Source: Metellina segmentata
Taxonomy: Eukaryota > Arthropoda > Arachnida > Araneae > Tetragnathidae
Length of the DNA: 64,000 nucleotides
Assembly (NCBI GenBank): GCA_947359465.1
Contig: OX375873.1
Coordinates: 137,451,916-137,515,915, forward strand
Direction of reading: 5' to 3'
The translations under genes and the position numbers were made by a program. The notes under the pieces are model-generated. The model did not search any database, was not told where the DNA came from, and saw only the letters and a program-made list of their open reading frames with translations. Of this stretch, positions 1 through 11,900 are shown piece by piece; the first letter of the stretch is position 1; every line of letters begins with the position of its first letter.

Positions 1-149
1 TTTGTACAAGTCTATTTTACCTCCCCATCTCTGCATTTTTATAAATTTGTCGAATGGGGGGAGGGGAGTAGAGGGCTTTAAAAAAAGATAAAAAGAGGGT
101 GAAATTTGAGTCAAGAAAATATATGAAAATAAGTGAGAGTTGCTGCAAT

Positions 150-1795
150 GCTAATGATGGGAATTTCCGTGCTTTACTGAGATTCAGAGTTTCTTTTGGG
201 GATTCGGGGCTGCAAAAACATCTGGAATAGTGTAATGGAAATGCAAAATATACAAGTCCATTGAATCAAAATCAATTAATTCAGATTTGTGGAAATATCA
301 TCCAAGATGAACTTGTTAGGCAAGTGAATGCCGCAAAATGTTTCACAGTGATGGCAGACGAAACGACAGACATTTCACACATAGAACAAGTTTCAATATG
401 CTTACGATATGTGGATGAAGAAAAGGGAGGCATTAGGGTAGACTTTTTGGAATTTTTACCGACTGTTGATTTCACTGGTAAAGGCTTAGCCAAACGTATC
501 CTTTCTTCTTTAAAAAGTAATAACATAAATTGTGAAGTTTTGGTGGGGCAAGGGTTTGATGGTGGTGCTACTGCGATGAGTGGTTATTTGCATGGAGCCC
601 AAGCCTGCATACGAGATCATCCCATGTCACTTTATGTTCACTGTAGTGCTCATTCATTGAACCTTGCCTTAAGCAATTCATCTACTTCACCTTTAATTAG
701 GAACTTTTTAGGCACACTTCAGACAGTTGTAGCATTTTCCCACAACTCTGCACAACGCACTCAAGTTTTAAAAGATTCAATAATTGATAAATTTCCTGAG
801 TCAAAACGTACCACCTTGTTGTGTTTTTTTGAGACCCGCTGGGTGCAGAAACACGAAAGCATTATACGGTTTAAAGAGTTTTACCCAGCAGTAATATTTG
901 CCCTAGAAGAGTTGGAAGTTTCAGCTAACGCTGAGACTGCTAGAAATGCATACCAACTGTTGTGCGCTGTATGAAGCAGTAAATTTGTGCTACCTTTGTT
1001 TGTAACTAAGAAGATTTTTGCGTACACACTGCCGCTATGTAAAGCTCTGCAAGAGTTCAATGCAGATCTGTCAGAAGCATGCGACGATGTTGACAATGTC
1101 CTTGATGTTCTTTATAATTTTCGCAGTAATGCTGAGAAAGGCTTTAAAATTATGTTTGAAGCACCTTCTTCATTGGTGCTTGCTTCAAAATGGTGGAGTA
1201 ATGGATTTTCCAAGAATGACTGGGAAACAGACCCATAGAGAAAATATCACATCTAAAACTTGTGAAGAATATTACAAGTTGAATCTGTATATAGTTTTTA
1301 GACCATGTGAGATTCCAGCTTTGTGACAGATTTACAAAACATAACAATTTAATTTCATCGTTCCAAAAACTGATTCCTAGCAGTTGTCTATCATCTAGTC
1401 CAGAGGATTTGGAAGAATGCATCACATTTTATGCAAAAATCCTACCTTAACGAGCTACTTTTAATGCTGAATTTTGCATTTGGCAGTCTAAGTGGAAAAA
1501 GGTAAATTGAAAACCAAACTCTTCTATCGAAGGTTATTTCAAGAGCAATAAGACCTTTTTTCCAAACATTAAGTAAACTCCTTCAAATTTTATCAACATT
1601 GCCAATCTCAACATCAACACCAGAGAGAACTTTCTGCACTCTAAGGAGGTTAAAAATCTATTTAAGGAATTCAACAGGCAAAACTCAAATGAATGGCCTG
1701 GCCTTAATGTGCATTCATAGAGATAAATTTGAACACTGATGATGTCATTGATCGATTTTCAAAATCAGAAGGAAAACGTCGTTTTGTATTGTAAA
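150..1795 (+). pseudogene. hAT-type transposase relic, ZMYM1-like (TTF zinc finger / DUF4371 group)
   Basis: Longest open stretch is 261-974 (about 237 codons). It reads as the middle of a ZMYM1-like hAT transposase: a VMADETTDIS motif, then YVDEE, FDGGATAMSG, VHCSAHSLNLAL and FFETRWVQKHES. The conserved N-terminal part (GNFRALLRF) lies just upstream in the same frame, separated by a TAG at 228-230. After the stop at 972-974 the protein continues in another frame (987-1238). A hAT dimerisation block (TLPISTSTPERTF, LRRLKIYLRNSTG) is recognisable near 1590-1690. In-frame stops and shifts make it inactive. Known of the family: hAT transposases are RNase H-fold DDE enzymes and this group was often domesticated; nothing here suggests a functional gene. 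Confidence 0.8.
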
Positions 1796-2190
1796 ATAAA
1801 AACAAATTTGTAGTAAAAAAATGATTTCACTTTAGATTGTACTTGTGTAACATTTTAGCATCTTTATGAAGTACACCTGTAAATGTTCGGGAGAGTATTT
1901 TCGATTCGCCACTGCTGAATTTATTTGCATATTTATCATACAATTTTAAAATGTTTTTAGTTTTCAAAAAATGCATCAATAGCAATTTTTGGGAGGATAA
2001 ATTTCAAGGGGAGAGGGTTGAACCCTATAACCCCCCTGCACGGAAAAGGCATCGAGGAAACCTGCTCATCCGAAATGCCTGTGTCTTGTGGTGCAAAGGG
2101 CATGTTTGGCGATGCTGCGCCAAACACAATACAAGTGTCAAGTAATAGACATACTCACACAAAGGAAATTTTACTGATGCAGAAGAGGGA
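1796..2190. other. Unassigned intergenic sequence
   Basis: Mostly AT-rich, with a GC-richer patch near 2010-2115 that has no open frame with recognisable homology. Nothing functional seen. Confidence 0.4.
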
Positions 2191-2198
2191 CATGCAAC

Positions 2199-3006
2199 GG
2201 TACAGCTACACTCTACGTTTATGAGTAATGGCAACGGCTTGGCGATTTTTTCTGGCGCACTTCTAGTAACGAGTTACGATAAATTAAGGCAACCCATCTT
2301 TCGTTGCTGTTGTTGTGGTTTTTATGGCAACCTCGGCAAACGGAAACTTTTAATTTTCATTTTGAATATTCTAGAAAGTTTTTCCAAAATCCGTTAAAGT
2401 CGTTTGATTTCATTGATTCGTTTGAAATTTTTTCTTTCCTCCCATTGGTTATTTTGTTTTTAAAATATCCTTTGATTCCATTGGCCCTTTTAAATCGTTT
2501 TATGTGATACCATTGGTCCTTTTATTTGTATTTTGACAGTTGTGGAATTTTTATTTTGTTATAATAGTTTTCATGACAGGATTAAGAGTTTTTTTTTTTG
2601 TTGACCATTTTCGTTTTCATTATTTTTTTACGAGAGAATTCTGACTTTATCAGGTATTATTTCTTGCTTTTTTTCTTTTGTAAATCTTTTTCCTTTTTCA
2701 ACATGCTCACTGTATTTAGTGTAATTGATAAGTTTCAGGTTATTCTTAACATTCGTAGCTTAGTTTCTCTGCTGGTTCACAAATGTGTTTTGATATGCGC
2801 TTAAGCTTACTACTTTTTGTGAAAGTTTTTTAAAAATATACTTTTTAAAACGTTTAGAAATATGTTTAAAAAGTGTGTTGTAAAAAGAAAAAAAAATTGT
2901 GACATTAGAGTTAGGAAATAATTCTTTACTTGGCAACTTTAGAAGTGCGCCAAAAAAATCGCCAAAGCCGTTGCCATCACTCATAAACGTAGAGTGTAGC
3001 TGTACC
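2199..3006. mobile_element. TIR element of the GGTACAGC family, copy 1 (808 bp, 8-bp TSD)
   Basis: Terminal inverted repeats of about 65 bp start GGTACAGCTACACTCTACG at 2199 and end with the near-perfect inverse at 3006 (GTAGAGTGTAGCTGTACC). The element is flanked on both sides by CATGCAAC (2191-2198 and 3007-3014), a perfect 8-bp target duplication. No transposase is encoded, so it is non-autonomous. An 8-bp duplication fits hAT or P superfamilies, but the TIR is not a canonical hAT end. Other copies: 51972-53351, 61840-62080, and partial ones at 5165-5262 and 37622-37785. Confidence 0.85.
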
Positions 3007-3014
3007 CATGCAAC

Positions 3015-3095
3015 CGCCGAGGAATCGAACCTACCAGCAACTTGGAGGTTGCTAACGCAGTGGGCAAATCGAATGAGCCACGACGAACCCTCTCA
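3015..3095 (-). repeat. tRNA-derived SINE head
   Basis: On the minus strand it reads as a tRNA-like module: an A-box-like GTGGCTCATTCG about 45 nt before a B box GGTTCGATTCC (plus-strand GGAATCGAACC at 3021-3031). It is not a functional tRNA: no clean cloverleaf was found. It abuts the target duplication of the preceding TIR element. Confidence 0.55.
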
Positions 3096-3631
3096 GAAAT
3101 GGAAATATATAAAGTATACAAAAAAATTTGAATCTAAGGAAATGTTAAACTACCCAATGAAGGAAAAATCAATGATGAAACCTTTTAATCTGCGTGGAAG
3201 CCTTTTTGAAAACCAATTCCTTCTCGTCCACACCATAGACTTCACACCGGCAAAATCACTACGAAAAGGTCATAAATAAATTACAGAATCTCAGAACCAA
3301 TCCTGCTCACATATAACCTGAACGGGTGTTATTTCCTTTGAGCCAGTAGCTAATGACGAGAGAGATAGCTTGTCGATACAACCACCAGGAGGGTTAAGGA
3401 GCTAGACCGACGCAGCGTAACATCCACATCAGAAACTGGTCCATAACAGGTTACGCAGCGCGAATTTATCTATATGAGGCACTATTTACTGTTTCAAAGC
3501 ATTAATTTACTTACAGCGTTTTAAAAAAAACTTAAGACGAGTAGATGATATACGTTTCCTGGGCTATCTATCGATCGAGCCTCCTCGAGTATCCTATCGA
3601 TCCTCTGTTAAATCCGTCTTGGAAAATAATA

Positions 3632-4320
3632 CACTCAAACCTGTTTTTGTGCGATCTTTTTTTATGCAATCTTTTTTGTGCGGTACATGAAAAAAAATTA
3701 TTCAGTCAATCTTCTTACAGTCCTTTCAAAATTTCAATCAAATTAGAACATAATTGACAAAGTTTTCAATAAAAATTACTCAAATAAAAAAAATTTTAAT
3801 ACCGTACCTATATTGCTTTACCACTACTGCTGAAAAAGCAATTTTTTTCAAAAAATTATTTGTTTTTTTTATGGAATTTCAGCTCTGATACTTCATTTAT
3901 TTCGAGTCTTATTTTTGTTATTTGCGGAATGTTAACGATTTCCGAGATTTGGGACAGACGATATTTTTCAAAGAACGGGAATAAATCGAAAACTTGTGTT
4001 TCTTTCGCTCTGAAGTAATTTCGCATTTCTAAATTTTGTGCACATTTTAGTTATAACTTGTGGCAACTGCGAGATCAAAAGATAAAAAGGAATCACAAAT
4101 TAATATCTTTAGAACAATTTTTTCCCGTTTAAAAAGCAATTTCTAGTTACTTCGTAAGGTGGTTTTGAGTTGTTTTCTACGTAAGATTTTTTTTATGCTG
4201 TCCCTATTCACCGCATTAAAAAAATTTTTTTTTTATTCGACTCGTGAAGTTTTGCAAGACTTCTTTTATGCGTTTTCTTTTATGCGGTCCCTATCCACCG
4301 CACAAAAACAGGTTTGAGTG
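3632..4320. mobile_element. Tc1/mariner-type MITE, 689 bp, TA duplication
   Basis: Perfect inverted ends: CACTCAAACCTGTTTTTGTG from 3632 and its exact reverse complement ending at 4320, with TA on both sides (3630-3631 and 4321-4322). No coding capacity. The interior is T-rich with repeated TTTTATGCGGT-like words. Confidence 0.8.
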
Positions 4321-4669
4321 TACATATACTGAATGACGAAACAAGGATTATATAAAATTCAATGTAATAATTTGTGTTTTGATTTTATTTATGTTTTACT
4401 GCTGTTGTACAGGGAATGACATTTGAACTCTATATTTCACCTGACAGTGAATTATTAATCCCCACAGACAACCATACATTTTATTCCATGTAATGACCGA
4501 GCAAAAATATTGAAAAGCCACACGTTTCCGAACAGGACTTTATATTCAGTAGCATGTACGAGTCTCATTATCTTTGAATTGTGGAACAGGTGAGGATAAT
4601 TTCAGACATATCTTTCTTGTGTATACAGAAAGCAACATTTGTGCGAAGATCGATCTGTGTCCTTCCGAG

Positions 4670-4940
4670 TAAAGGTGAAAATTAAGAAATTTTGTAAGTG
4701 GCCACTGAACTTGTTTCATTCAATGGCCACTTACGAGGAATCGCATTTTTTGTAGATTTATTCATAAGGTAATATATATATATATATATTACCGTACTCT
4801 GAAAAAAAACCCCGTAAAATTGGAGGTTCGACCAAACTAATGTTTTGAAGAAAGTGTGGCGACTAACAAAATTTTTTGGTCTTCTCTTTCAAACATTCAG
4901 TTGCCACGTGGCGAGTGGCCACCGATAATTTTCACCTTTA
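4670..4940. mobile_element. Small TIR element, 271 bp, near-perfect 8-bp TSD
   Basis: Ends TAAAGGTGAAAATTA at 4670 and TAATTTTCACCTTTA at 4940. Flanks are CTTCCGAG (4662-4669) and CTTCCGAA (4941-4948), an 8-bp duplication with one mismatch, so hAT-like. It contains an 11-bp hairpin (GTAAGTGGCCA near 4692) and an (AT)n run near 4771-4790. Confidence 0.7.
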
Positions 4941-4949
4941 CTTCCGAAG

Positions 4950-5060
4950 ACGAACCCGGAGTCGTTATGGCTCAGTGGGTATGTCCACTGCTCTAACAAC
5001 CTGCGAGTTGTAGACGACGAAAGTTCGATTCCTTCCTGGATGTATTTCTCTCTTCCGTGT
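4950..5060 (+). repeat. tRNA-derived SINE head
   Basis: A-box-like TGGCTCAGTGGG and B-box-like GTTCGATTCC (near 5030) are about 50 nt apart, as in tRNA-derived SINE promoters. It lies directly downstream of the 271-bp TIR element. Arms do not fold into a confident tRNA. Confidence 0.55.
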
Positions 5061-5164
5061 TAATTAAACTGTCCTTGTGTGAAAGTGACCCTTACCTTAT
5101 GAATAAAAATTTAAACTTTCCTCTTGTTGAGATTGCATTAAAAAACGAAAAAACCGTAATACAG

Positions 5165-5262
5165 ATGAGTTGCCTTATCCTGCCATAATTCGCTACTAAA
5201 CGTGCGCCCAAAAAGCACCAAGGCAGTTGCTGCCGCGATAAACGTAGATTGAAGCTATACTA
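5165..5262. mobile_element. GGTACAGC-family fragment (right end only)
   Basis: Diverged match to the right end of the element at 2199-3006: TTGCCTTATC, TTCGCTACTAAACGTGCGCC, GTTGCTGCC, ATAAACGTAGATTGAAGC in the same order. The left end is absent. Confidence 0.6.
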
Positions 5263-5817
5263 AATTATCTATTGCAGATAATTATTTAGGAGTCATATTT
5301 TAATGATTACAAGATAAAACAAGCATTTTGAGTAAGATGTGTAACTTCTTATTTTAAAATTACCCCAATTTCGTTTCTGTTTGTAGTTATGTTTCCAAAA
5401 TTTTAAATATTGTAGATATATTATTTAGGAGTTAAATTTTAATGAATTATTTATTTCTGCATTGGTAATCATTATACGTTCGAGAAAATTACAGCACCCA
5501 CTCGAATCTTAGATGGTTGTTTTAAAGGGAAGCTAACTCAAGGTTAATTGTTTATGTATTTCCTACTTTATTTGACAGGTAATAATGTGCATATTTTGGA
5601 TTAAAGGTCATTATTATTTTATAATTTCTATGATGAGTTTTATATTTCTGCATGTATATTAAGAATATTTTATTCATGAAAAAGGATATTTAAAATTTTT
5701 AATAACTTACATTTTGTAGTGGAACACGAAAGCCCAAAAGAAAAACTCTTTGATCATAAAAGCATAATTTTGCTATTTGAGATCTGGCAAACCATAAGTA
5801 ATGTTTTATTTTATAAA
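5263..5817. other. AT-rich sequence with no feature seen
   Basis: Only short open frames and a simple AT-rich composition; the open frame at 5719-5964 runs into the Helitron-like repeat and is not credible as a gene. Confidence 0.5.
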
Positions 5818-5820
5818 CTA

Positions 5821-6110
5821 GGGGGCTCCGCCCCCTGCTCGCTTACGCTCGCCAACCCCCGGGGATTGCTGCGCAATCCCATTTGGTTTGCTTCGCAAAC
5901 CAACACTCCTTTCACAGATGTCATTTGGTTTGCTTCGCAAACCAACATTCCTTTCACAGAGTGAAACTATCTGAATAATTCGTATTATGCTGATTTCACT
6001 TTCCGGTACATGACGTCACAGCGAGGGCTTCGCGCCCTGCTCGCTTACGCTCGCCGACCCCGGGGATTGCTACGCAATCCCGTTTGGTTTGCTTTCTCAA
6101 ACCAATACTT
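5821..6110 (-). repeat. Hairpin array at the Helitron-like 3' end
   Basis: Seen directly: GGGGGC-TCC-GCCCCC (5821-5835); GGGATTGC-TGC-GCAATCCC (5862-5880); a 9-bp stem TTGGTTTGC with loop TTC (5883-5903), repeated 42 bp later; then a second module at 6023-6110 with AGGGC-TTCGC-GCCCT and GGGATTGC-TAC-GCAATCCC. The last hairpin before CTAG corresponds to the 3' hairpin of known Helitrons; the additional ones are unusual. Confidence 0.75.
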
Positions 6111-7317
6111 CTTTCGCAATTGATTTCACTTTTTTTTGCTTTAACACTTAATGCACCCTAAACTAATAGCCGCATCAGTAAAAAATCTTCTGTATCTTGT
6201 TCCCTGTACAATTTTAAGTAAACAGTGTTAATATCAATACATTGTACTTTGTCGGTAAACTGTCTTGAGAACAGAGGGAAAAAAGCGAGCCTTTTTCCTC
6301 GCCAAATAAAAAGAAATCGTTTTTATGGCAATTGTTGCTACGATAAATTTGATATCTGGCAAACCCGATAGTCAAAAGTGCAACCCACTGCTGTTTGCCG
6401 AACCAGCTATGCGAACTGAAAAATACGAAATTTGTGTCACCAACTTTTGATTGCATCGAATTTATTTATGAACCAATTTTAAAAATAATTGTACCGTAAG
6501 AAAGAGTACATTGTGAGGTATACTGCAATATTTTTAAAATTAAAAACTAACAGTAATACTATATAGATATGACCATTTTAGTTTTGTATCGGAAGTTACG
6601 ATCTGAAAGTTCCGAAAATTGTATGACCTACTTTTAATTGCATCGATTTTGTTTATTAACCAATTTGAAAAATAATTGTACCATAAGAAAGAGTGTAATG
6701 TAGTGTATTCAGTGATGTTCTCAAATTTAAAAAATAATGGTTTTTGCCGTAGACATAACGGTTTTAACAAAACGTAGCGAAAATATCCGAAGATTCCGAA
6801 TTTTGTATCACGAACTTTTGATCGCATCCAATTTAATTATTAACCGATTTCAAAAATAATAGTACCGTAAGAAAGAGTATATTCTGAGGTATACTGCGAT
6901 ATTTTAAAAATTAAAAACTAATAGTAATTAGATATAGATACGGCAGTTTTAAAAAAAAGTAACAAAAATGTCCCGATTTTTCCCGAATTTCAAAAAAATA
7001 TTATCAAGAATCACATTTAAATTTCAAAAAAAACTCGACGAGCTGCAAAAATTTACGTTGAGAGGTACTCTTAAAAAAAAACTCACGACTAAAGACTGAA
7101 ATTTTGAATGTGTTTTGCTCACTCGCGGAAGAAATTTCACTTCTTCAACTTTAACACTTAATAAAACCTAAACTAATAGCCGCATCGGAAAAAAATCTTA
7201 ATAATTATCCAGGGAATACGATGAAGAACAAAGCATGTTAATTTCATATTTTTCCGATCAGTACTTTCTCGGGAAACCGTCTAAGAATGGAGCTAAACAA
7301 CAAAAATTTCAATTCTT

Positions 7318-7341
7318 CGGCGGCGGCGGCGGCGGCGGCGG
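7318..7341. repeat. (CGG)8 microsatellite
   Basis: Eight CGG units near the 5' end of the Helitron-like element; the second copy has a single CGGCGG-like remnant at the matching place (near 34330), so the run expanded in this copy. Confidence 0.9.
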
Positions 7342-7519
7342 TAACTTTTTTTTAATATAGAGAGATTTGATTAGAATCCCGTGTTTGTGTATTTGAGCTA
7401 ACACAGGGAAATGTCGCGGTGATATTTGAGCATTAATAAATTTTATAAATCATTATCGTGTTAATCAATATCTGTCTAAAGTCTTTTTTAGAATTGCTCT
7501 ACTCCAGAATACACTCAGG

Positions 7520-7552
7520 TAGAGTGCCTGAATTCACAATTCAGGCACTCTA
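7520..7552. repeat. 15-bp perfect hairpin, relic of the CTAGAGTGCC TIR family
   Basis: TAGAGTGCCTGAATT, loop CAC, then its exact inverse. The stem start matches the TIR of the element at 60058-60596, suggesting a fold-back remnant of that family. Confidence 0.7.
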
Positions 7553-7856
7553 CACTAAGGAAGTCGAAATTCGGCACTTTGCGTGTCTTTCGTTTTTCAC
7601 AATTCTGCATTTTTTCATCTGCATTTCGTTTCTGTTTGTTCCTATGTGTCTTAGTCTTTCACATATTAACAATATATTATTCAAGAATTAAAGGTATATA
7701 ATTGCATTAAAAAAATTGTAGAAGCTATGAAAAAGTTGAAACGAAGTCAAAATGTATTTTCCGTACAACACAAATGATTGCATTTTTCTGTGAAAGAAAA
7801 GTGATTATTCTAATTCATTTTACAGTAAACATGTTACCATTTCAAGCAGTAATAGT

Positions 7857-7925
7857 AATTTTTAGTTAACGTCGTACTAGAGCAACACAACGGGCTACCA
7901 TTTCAAGCAGAGTAACGCCGGGTAA
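7857..7925 (-). repeat. SINE tail fragment
   Basis: TTAGTTAACGTCGTACTAGA followed by GCAACACAACGGGCTACC matches the start of the SINE copy at 61266. Only the tail end is present. Confidence 0.55.
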
Positions 7926-8944
7926 TTCAGCTAATTTAATAAAAACTGAGGGAAATTGTTTTACAGTATTGCCATCTATCGGCTTAAATGAAAATCATCT
8001 ATTACCAAATGAAGGTTATATGTTCCAGTCCCATACGTTAAACTGGGTTCGTTCATTGTAAAGTCTTTTGATCTGACTAAATTTTAAATTTCTGCAAAAA
8101 ACTACAAAAATTTAGAAATTTTAACAGTTACAAACCTTTTTTTCTTTTTCGATAGAAAATATCCGCCACGATTTATTGCTCCTTCTTAAGAGGTTATGCG
8201 AAACACTGAATATTACAGTGGGAATATTTGGCAACATAAAAGTGACAGTCTCGGTTAAAGGGTTGTTTTTCTCTTAGTAAAAAAATATTTTTTATTTATT
8301 TTATACTAATTTTTTCAATAGTAAGTGTTATTCTTTAGACTCTTTGTTTTGCTGTGGAGTTTTTGGGTGTTTTGTTTCAATTTGTCTCTGAATTGTATTG
8401 CGGTGGAAACGTCCAATTTTTGTTTCTAGTCATTTGGCCGTGACCATGACAACGGTTTTGCTTGAGGGGAACAAGAAAATTTGTCATTTATTTTCTTAAA
8501 AGCTTTCCTTTTTAATATCCTGTCTTTCATTTTATGACATTTATTCCCTTTGTTTGAAATCTTCTCCAAACTTCGCTGGTAAAGAATTTCTTTTAACTAA
8601 ACGATTCATTTGAAAATTTTTGTCCGTCTATAATACTAAAATTAAGCTGAGGTTTTCGATGTCTTCAGTGTTTCTTAAGTTGAAAACTTACGTATTAAAA
8701 GTGTTGGTGTAAATTTATTTCAATTCTTTGAAGAAGTCTTATCAATTTAGAACAAATTATTATGTAACGATCGCTTAATGAAAAGCAATAACCACATTCA
8801 TGTTTCTGTTACAAATTATTTTTGTTTAAATACTGTACGAGCTTTAATTTTGATTCTTGATCCAATGTTACACTTTTATTTACCATAAAATAATATTGCA
8901 TGTCTTGTTGCTTTGTATCTCATGTATTTTCATGTTTTCTGCAG
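7926..8944. other. Upstream region of FAIM
   Basis: No recognised repeat or open frame. The promoter and any 5' untranslated exon of FAIM should lie here or further upstream, because the ATG exon is preceded by a good splice acceptor (pyrimidine-rich stretch ending TTTTCTGCAG at 8944). No core promoter motif was convincing. Confidence 0.4.
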
Positions 8945-8956
8945 CATTTTATCAAT

Positions 8957-11900
8957 ATGTCTCAAATTGTTGGTGTGTGGGAGGTTACATTGACTGGCAA
9001 GAAATATTTAATTGAGTTTGAGCATGGCACAACATCTGGAAAAAGGATCATTAGAGTTGATGGCAAGGTCTTTAATTTTCTTTTTTACTTCCTTGTGAAT
9101 TCTATAAAGAGCCTTCCCTTATTCAGTATTGAATTTCTGTCAAATGAATTAACATATTTCAATAATCTTTTGCAATATTTAATGTAACAATTAAAATATT
9201 CATACAATTTTTTATATTTCATTTTACTGCTCGTATAATTCTTACACTTAGGCTCTAGAAAAATCTTTAGAATGTTTGAAATTAAGTTGTTTGAAAAGTA
9301 TTGTTTAGTTTATTTACTTTTGACAACTCATTTTTTTCATAAATATTGAAGTACAAGATAATTTTAATGAATAGATTTATGTGTAAAAATTGAATTGTTA
9401 TAAAAATGTATTTGAAAATGAATCTGTTGACAATTTGTTCGATATTTTAAGGAGATCTTGAAACGAGATTGGCTCTTTAAACTTGTTGGACATGAAAACT
9501 TCAAATTGGGAAACAACAATTGTTCCATTATTATCTATCCAGCCAAAAGTTTATCGTTTGAATATTCACTAATAGTAAATGGAAAACAATACAAAAAATT
9601 CAAAGAAAATCAGTCCAAAATTCTGAAGACTTGGATTATGGATATCGATAATGAGCCAACTAGGATAGTTCTAGGTGAGAATTTTCAACTCAATTTTTAT
9701 TATAGTTTTTGTTTTTTTTTAATTTCCACTAACTTAAAATTTTGTGCATTATATTCTGAACATATATTTTTTATTTGTTAATATTCTACTATACTAAGTT
9801 ACAGGCTTACTTGGCACAATAGGAATACGATGAGAGCAAACGAAACAAATAGTTTCCAGCGCCTTGTCCGATATTTGAATGCAATGAGGCACTGCAACTT
9901 ATAAATGTGATTAATTTGTTAACCCCACACATGTATAATGATTTTTTGTCGTAATTAGCGTGAAATATTGAATATTTTGCCTTTTACGTGGAGCGTAGCA
10001 ATTTCATTTAGAATTGCGCGCCAGCCAATAAGAGCCAACCAGCATTTTCCGCGCTCTCTAGATTTTTGTTGGCGACATTGGCAGTTATTTAGTATTTACT
10101 TATCTTTCAGCTTACGTGCATTGCATTTGTTGTTAGAATTTTAATCTACATTTGTGTATTTTGTGATTAATTATGGAATTAACTCCGGATTCTAACTAAA
10201 TTTCGCTGAATTTTATATATATCATGAATTTCTAAAATTGTGAAGAATACAACCTTTCCATAAGGGTTTTTAAGGAGGTTCATATCCTATTTATGGAATA
10301 TGTGATGATTTATTTAGAGGACACTCAAGGTTATTCTATTTATTTTACAAAGTTATTATATTTTTTTATTCAATAAAAAGTTTGTAGTAATGTTAAACAA
10401 TAATCATTAAAAAAATATTTACATACCTTACTTACAAAAATTGTTATACATATAGTTCTAAAAATTAAAAGTTAAAAAAAAATATATATGTTCTTTTTAA
10501 TTTTATAAACTATTATATTTTTTAATGAGTAATATTTTTAGAATTCTTAAAATTTAAGATTGTTGTAATCTTGCGTACCCTCTAAATAAACAATCACATT
10601 AGCCATAAGAAGTATATTGATTAATATTGAATGAAAAGAACTCATTACTGTGAAATGTCGAAAACCGATATTTAGTATTATTGCCAGGTCATTTTTACGC
10701 TGGGCAATATTGACCGACATATAGCACCCCAGCAAGAAAAGTGACAGCTCAAAATTGCAGCATTTTTGAAAAATCACAACTTTAAGGATACTATAAAACA
10801 TATATTATTAAAATACAAGTTTTAACTTATTGAAGTACAGTCTTCTTTTAAATTTCAGGCAAGTATTTATTGCGGTAAATTCTATTATGTTCTTTCGAAC
10901 AGTAATATAACACGCTGGGGCACACCTCATACATATTTTTCAATGACAACCTTAAAAATTTCATTTGCTACCTGGGATACTTCTTTTTGAAAATTTTTAG
11001 GAAGCAATAACTTAAACAAATACCATTGCAAATTCAAAAAATGTCTTTCGATATTATCTATTACTAACTGTATAAAAATGCCTTAAAACTACTATAATTG
11101 TGCTTTTCTTATATCAACTGACAGGCAAGCTGTCAAAACATTTACATGCTAAATTTAAGGCCAAATTAGATTAATGCGCCAAGTTGGAAGCTTGTAAGTT
11201 TAACGTCTCCTCGAAACATCTCTCTGTAACCCAACAGTAGACGGATCACTCACTTTACCCCTCCGCGAGGGCGGGGCGTCTGTGCCAAGAAACGTTGCAA
11301 TCTAGTATAGTATAACTTAATATTTAGTAATGCCACTTGAGATAAAAAAATATTTAAACAACTACTATTTGATTTTTGGTTTGATCTGAATAAGCACCTA
11401 TGGAAGTGGTTATGGGGGTTTAAGGCCCTCAGACTGAAAAAAAAAGAAGCAAAATATCCTTTTTTTTAACTCATTGATTGTGTCTAAAAATAAAACAATT
11501 CACACATACATGTGTGTTTTAATATTTCCCCCTTGCAGTCAACTAATATTTATTCACTGCTTTTAGCCTATTTACAAAAGTGTTTTATTTCTCATTTACT
11601 GAGGCTGGACAAAATAATTGAAAATTTTAGTATTATTCATTAAAATGTTGTTGCATTTCCCCTTCAATATTATTCTATAATTGCTAACAGCCTGGCAAAG
11701 GAGGGAACAAGTACCAATGGCGACGTCTTGGGCGTCCTCACATACCAAGAGCTGGCCATCATAAGAAAAATTACTCTCAACAACGACTGGAAAGCACCTC
11801 CATCACATGACTGGTACCATCCAGGGGCTGCCCTGGATGTTGATGGAGATAGAGCAATGCAGACTGCCCTTACTAGACTTATTAGTGGCCACATTAAGTC

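Larger units (their letters stand above)
5818..7365 (-). mobile_element. Non-autonomous Helitron-like element, complete copy (1.55 kb)
   Basis: On the minus strand it begins TCTCTCTATATT at 7365 and ends CTAG at 5818, with host A before and host T after: the Helitron end rule. No Rep/helicase is encoded. A second copy in opposite orientation is recognisable at 34300-34489 plus 38098-38403, and homologous 3' ends occur at 44245-44354 and, more distantly, 39310-39400. The 3' end on the minus strand is an array of perfect hairpins. Confidence 0.75.

Noticed and set aside
5821..6110. GC-rich GGGGCTCCGCCCCC blocks suggesting bacterial contamination
   Set aside because: The blocks end in CTAG/T at element boundaries, recur in several copies, and are embedded in animal repeats.
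10547..10801. 84-codon minus-strand frame in FAIM intron 2
   Set aside because: Hydrophobic AT-rich chance frame with no family resemblance.
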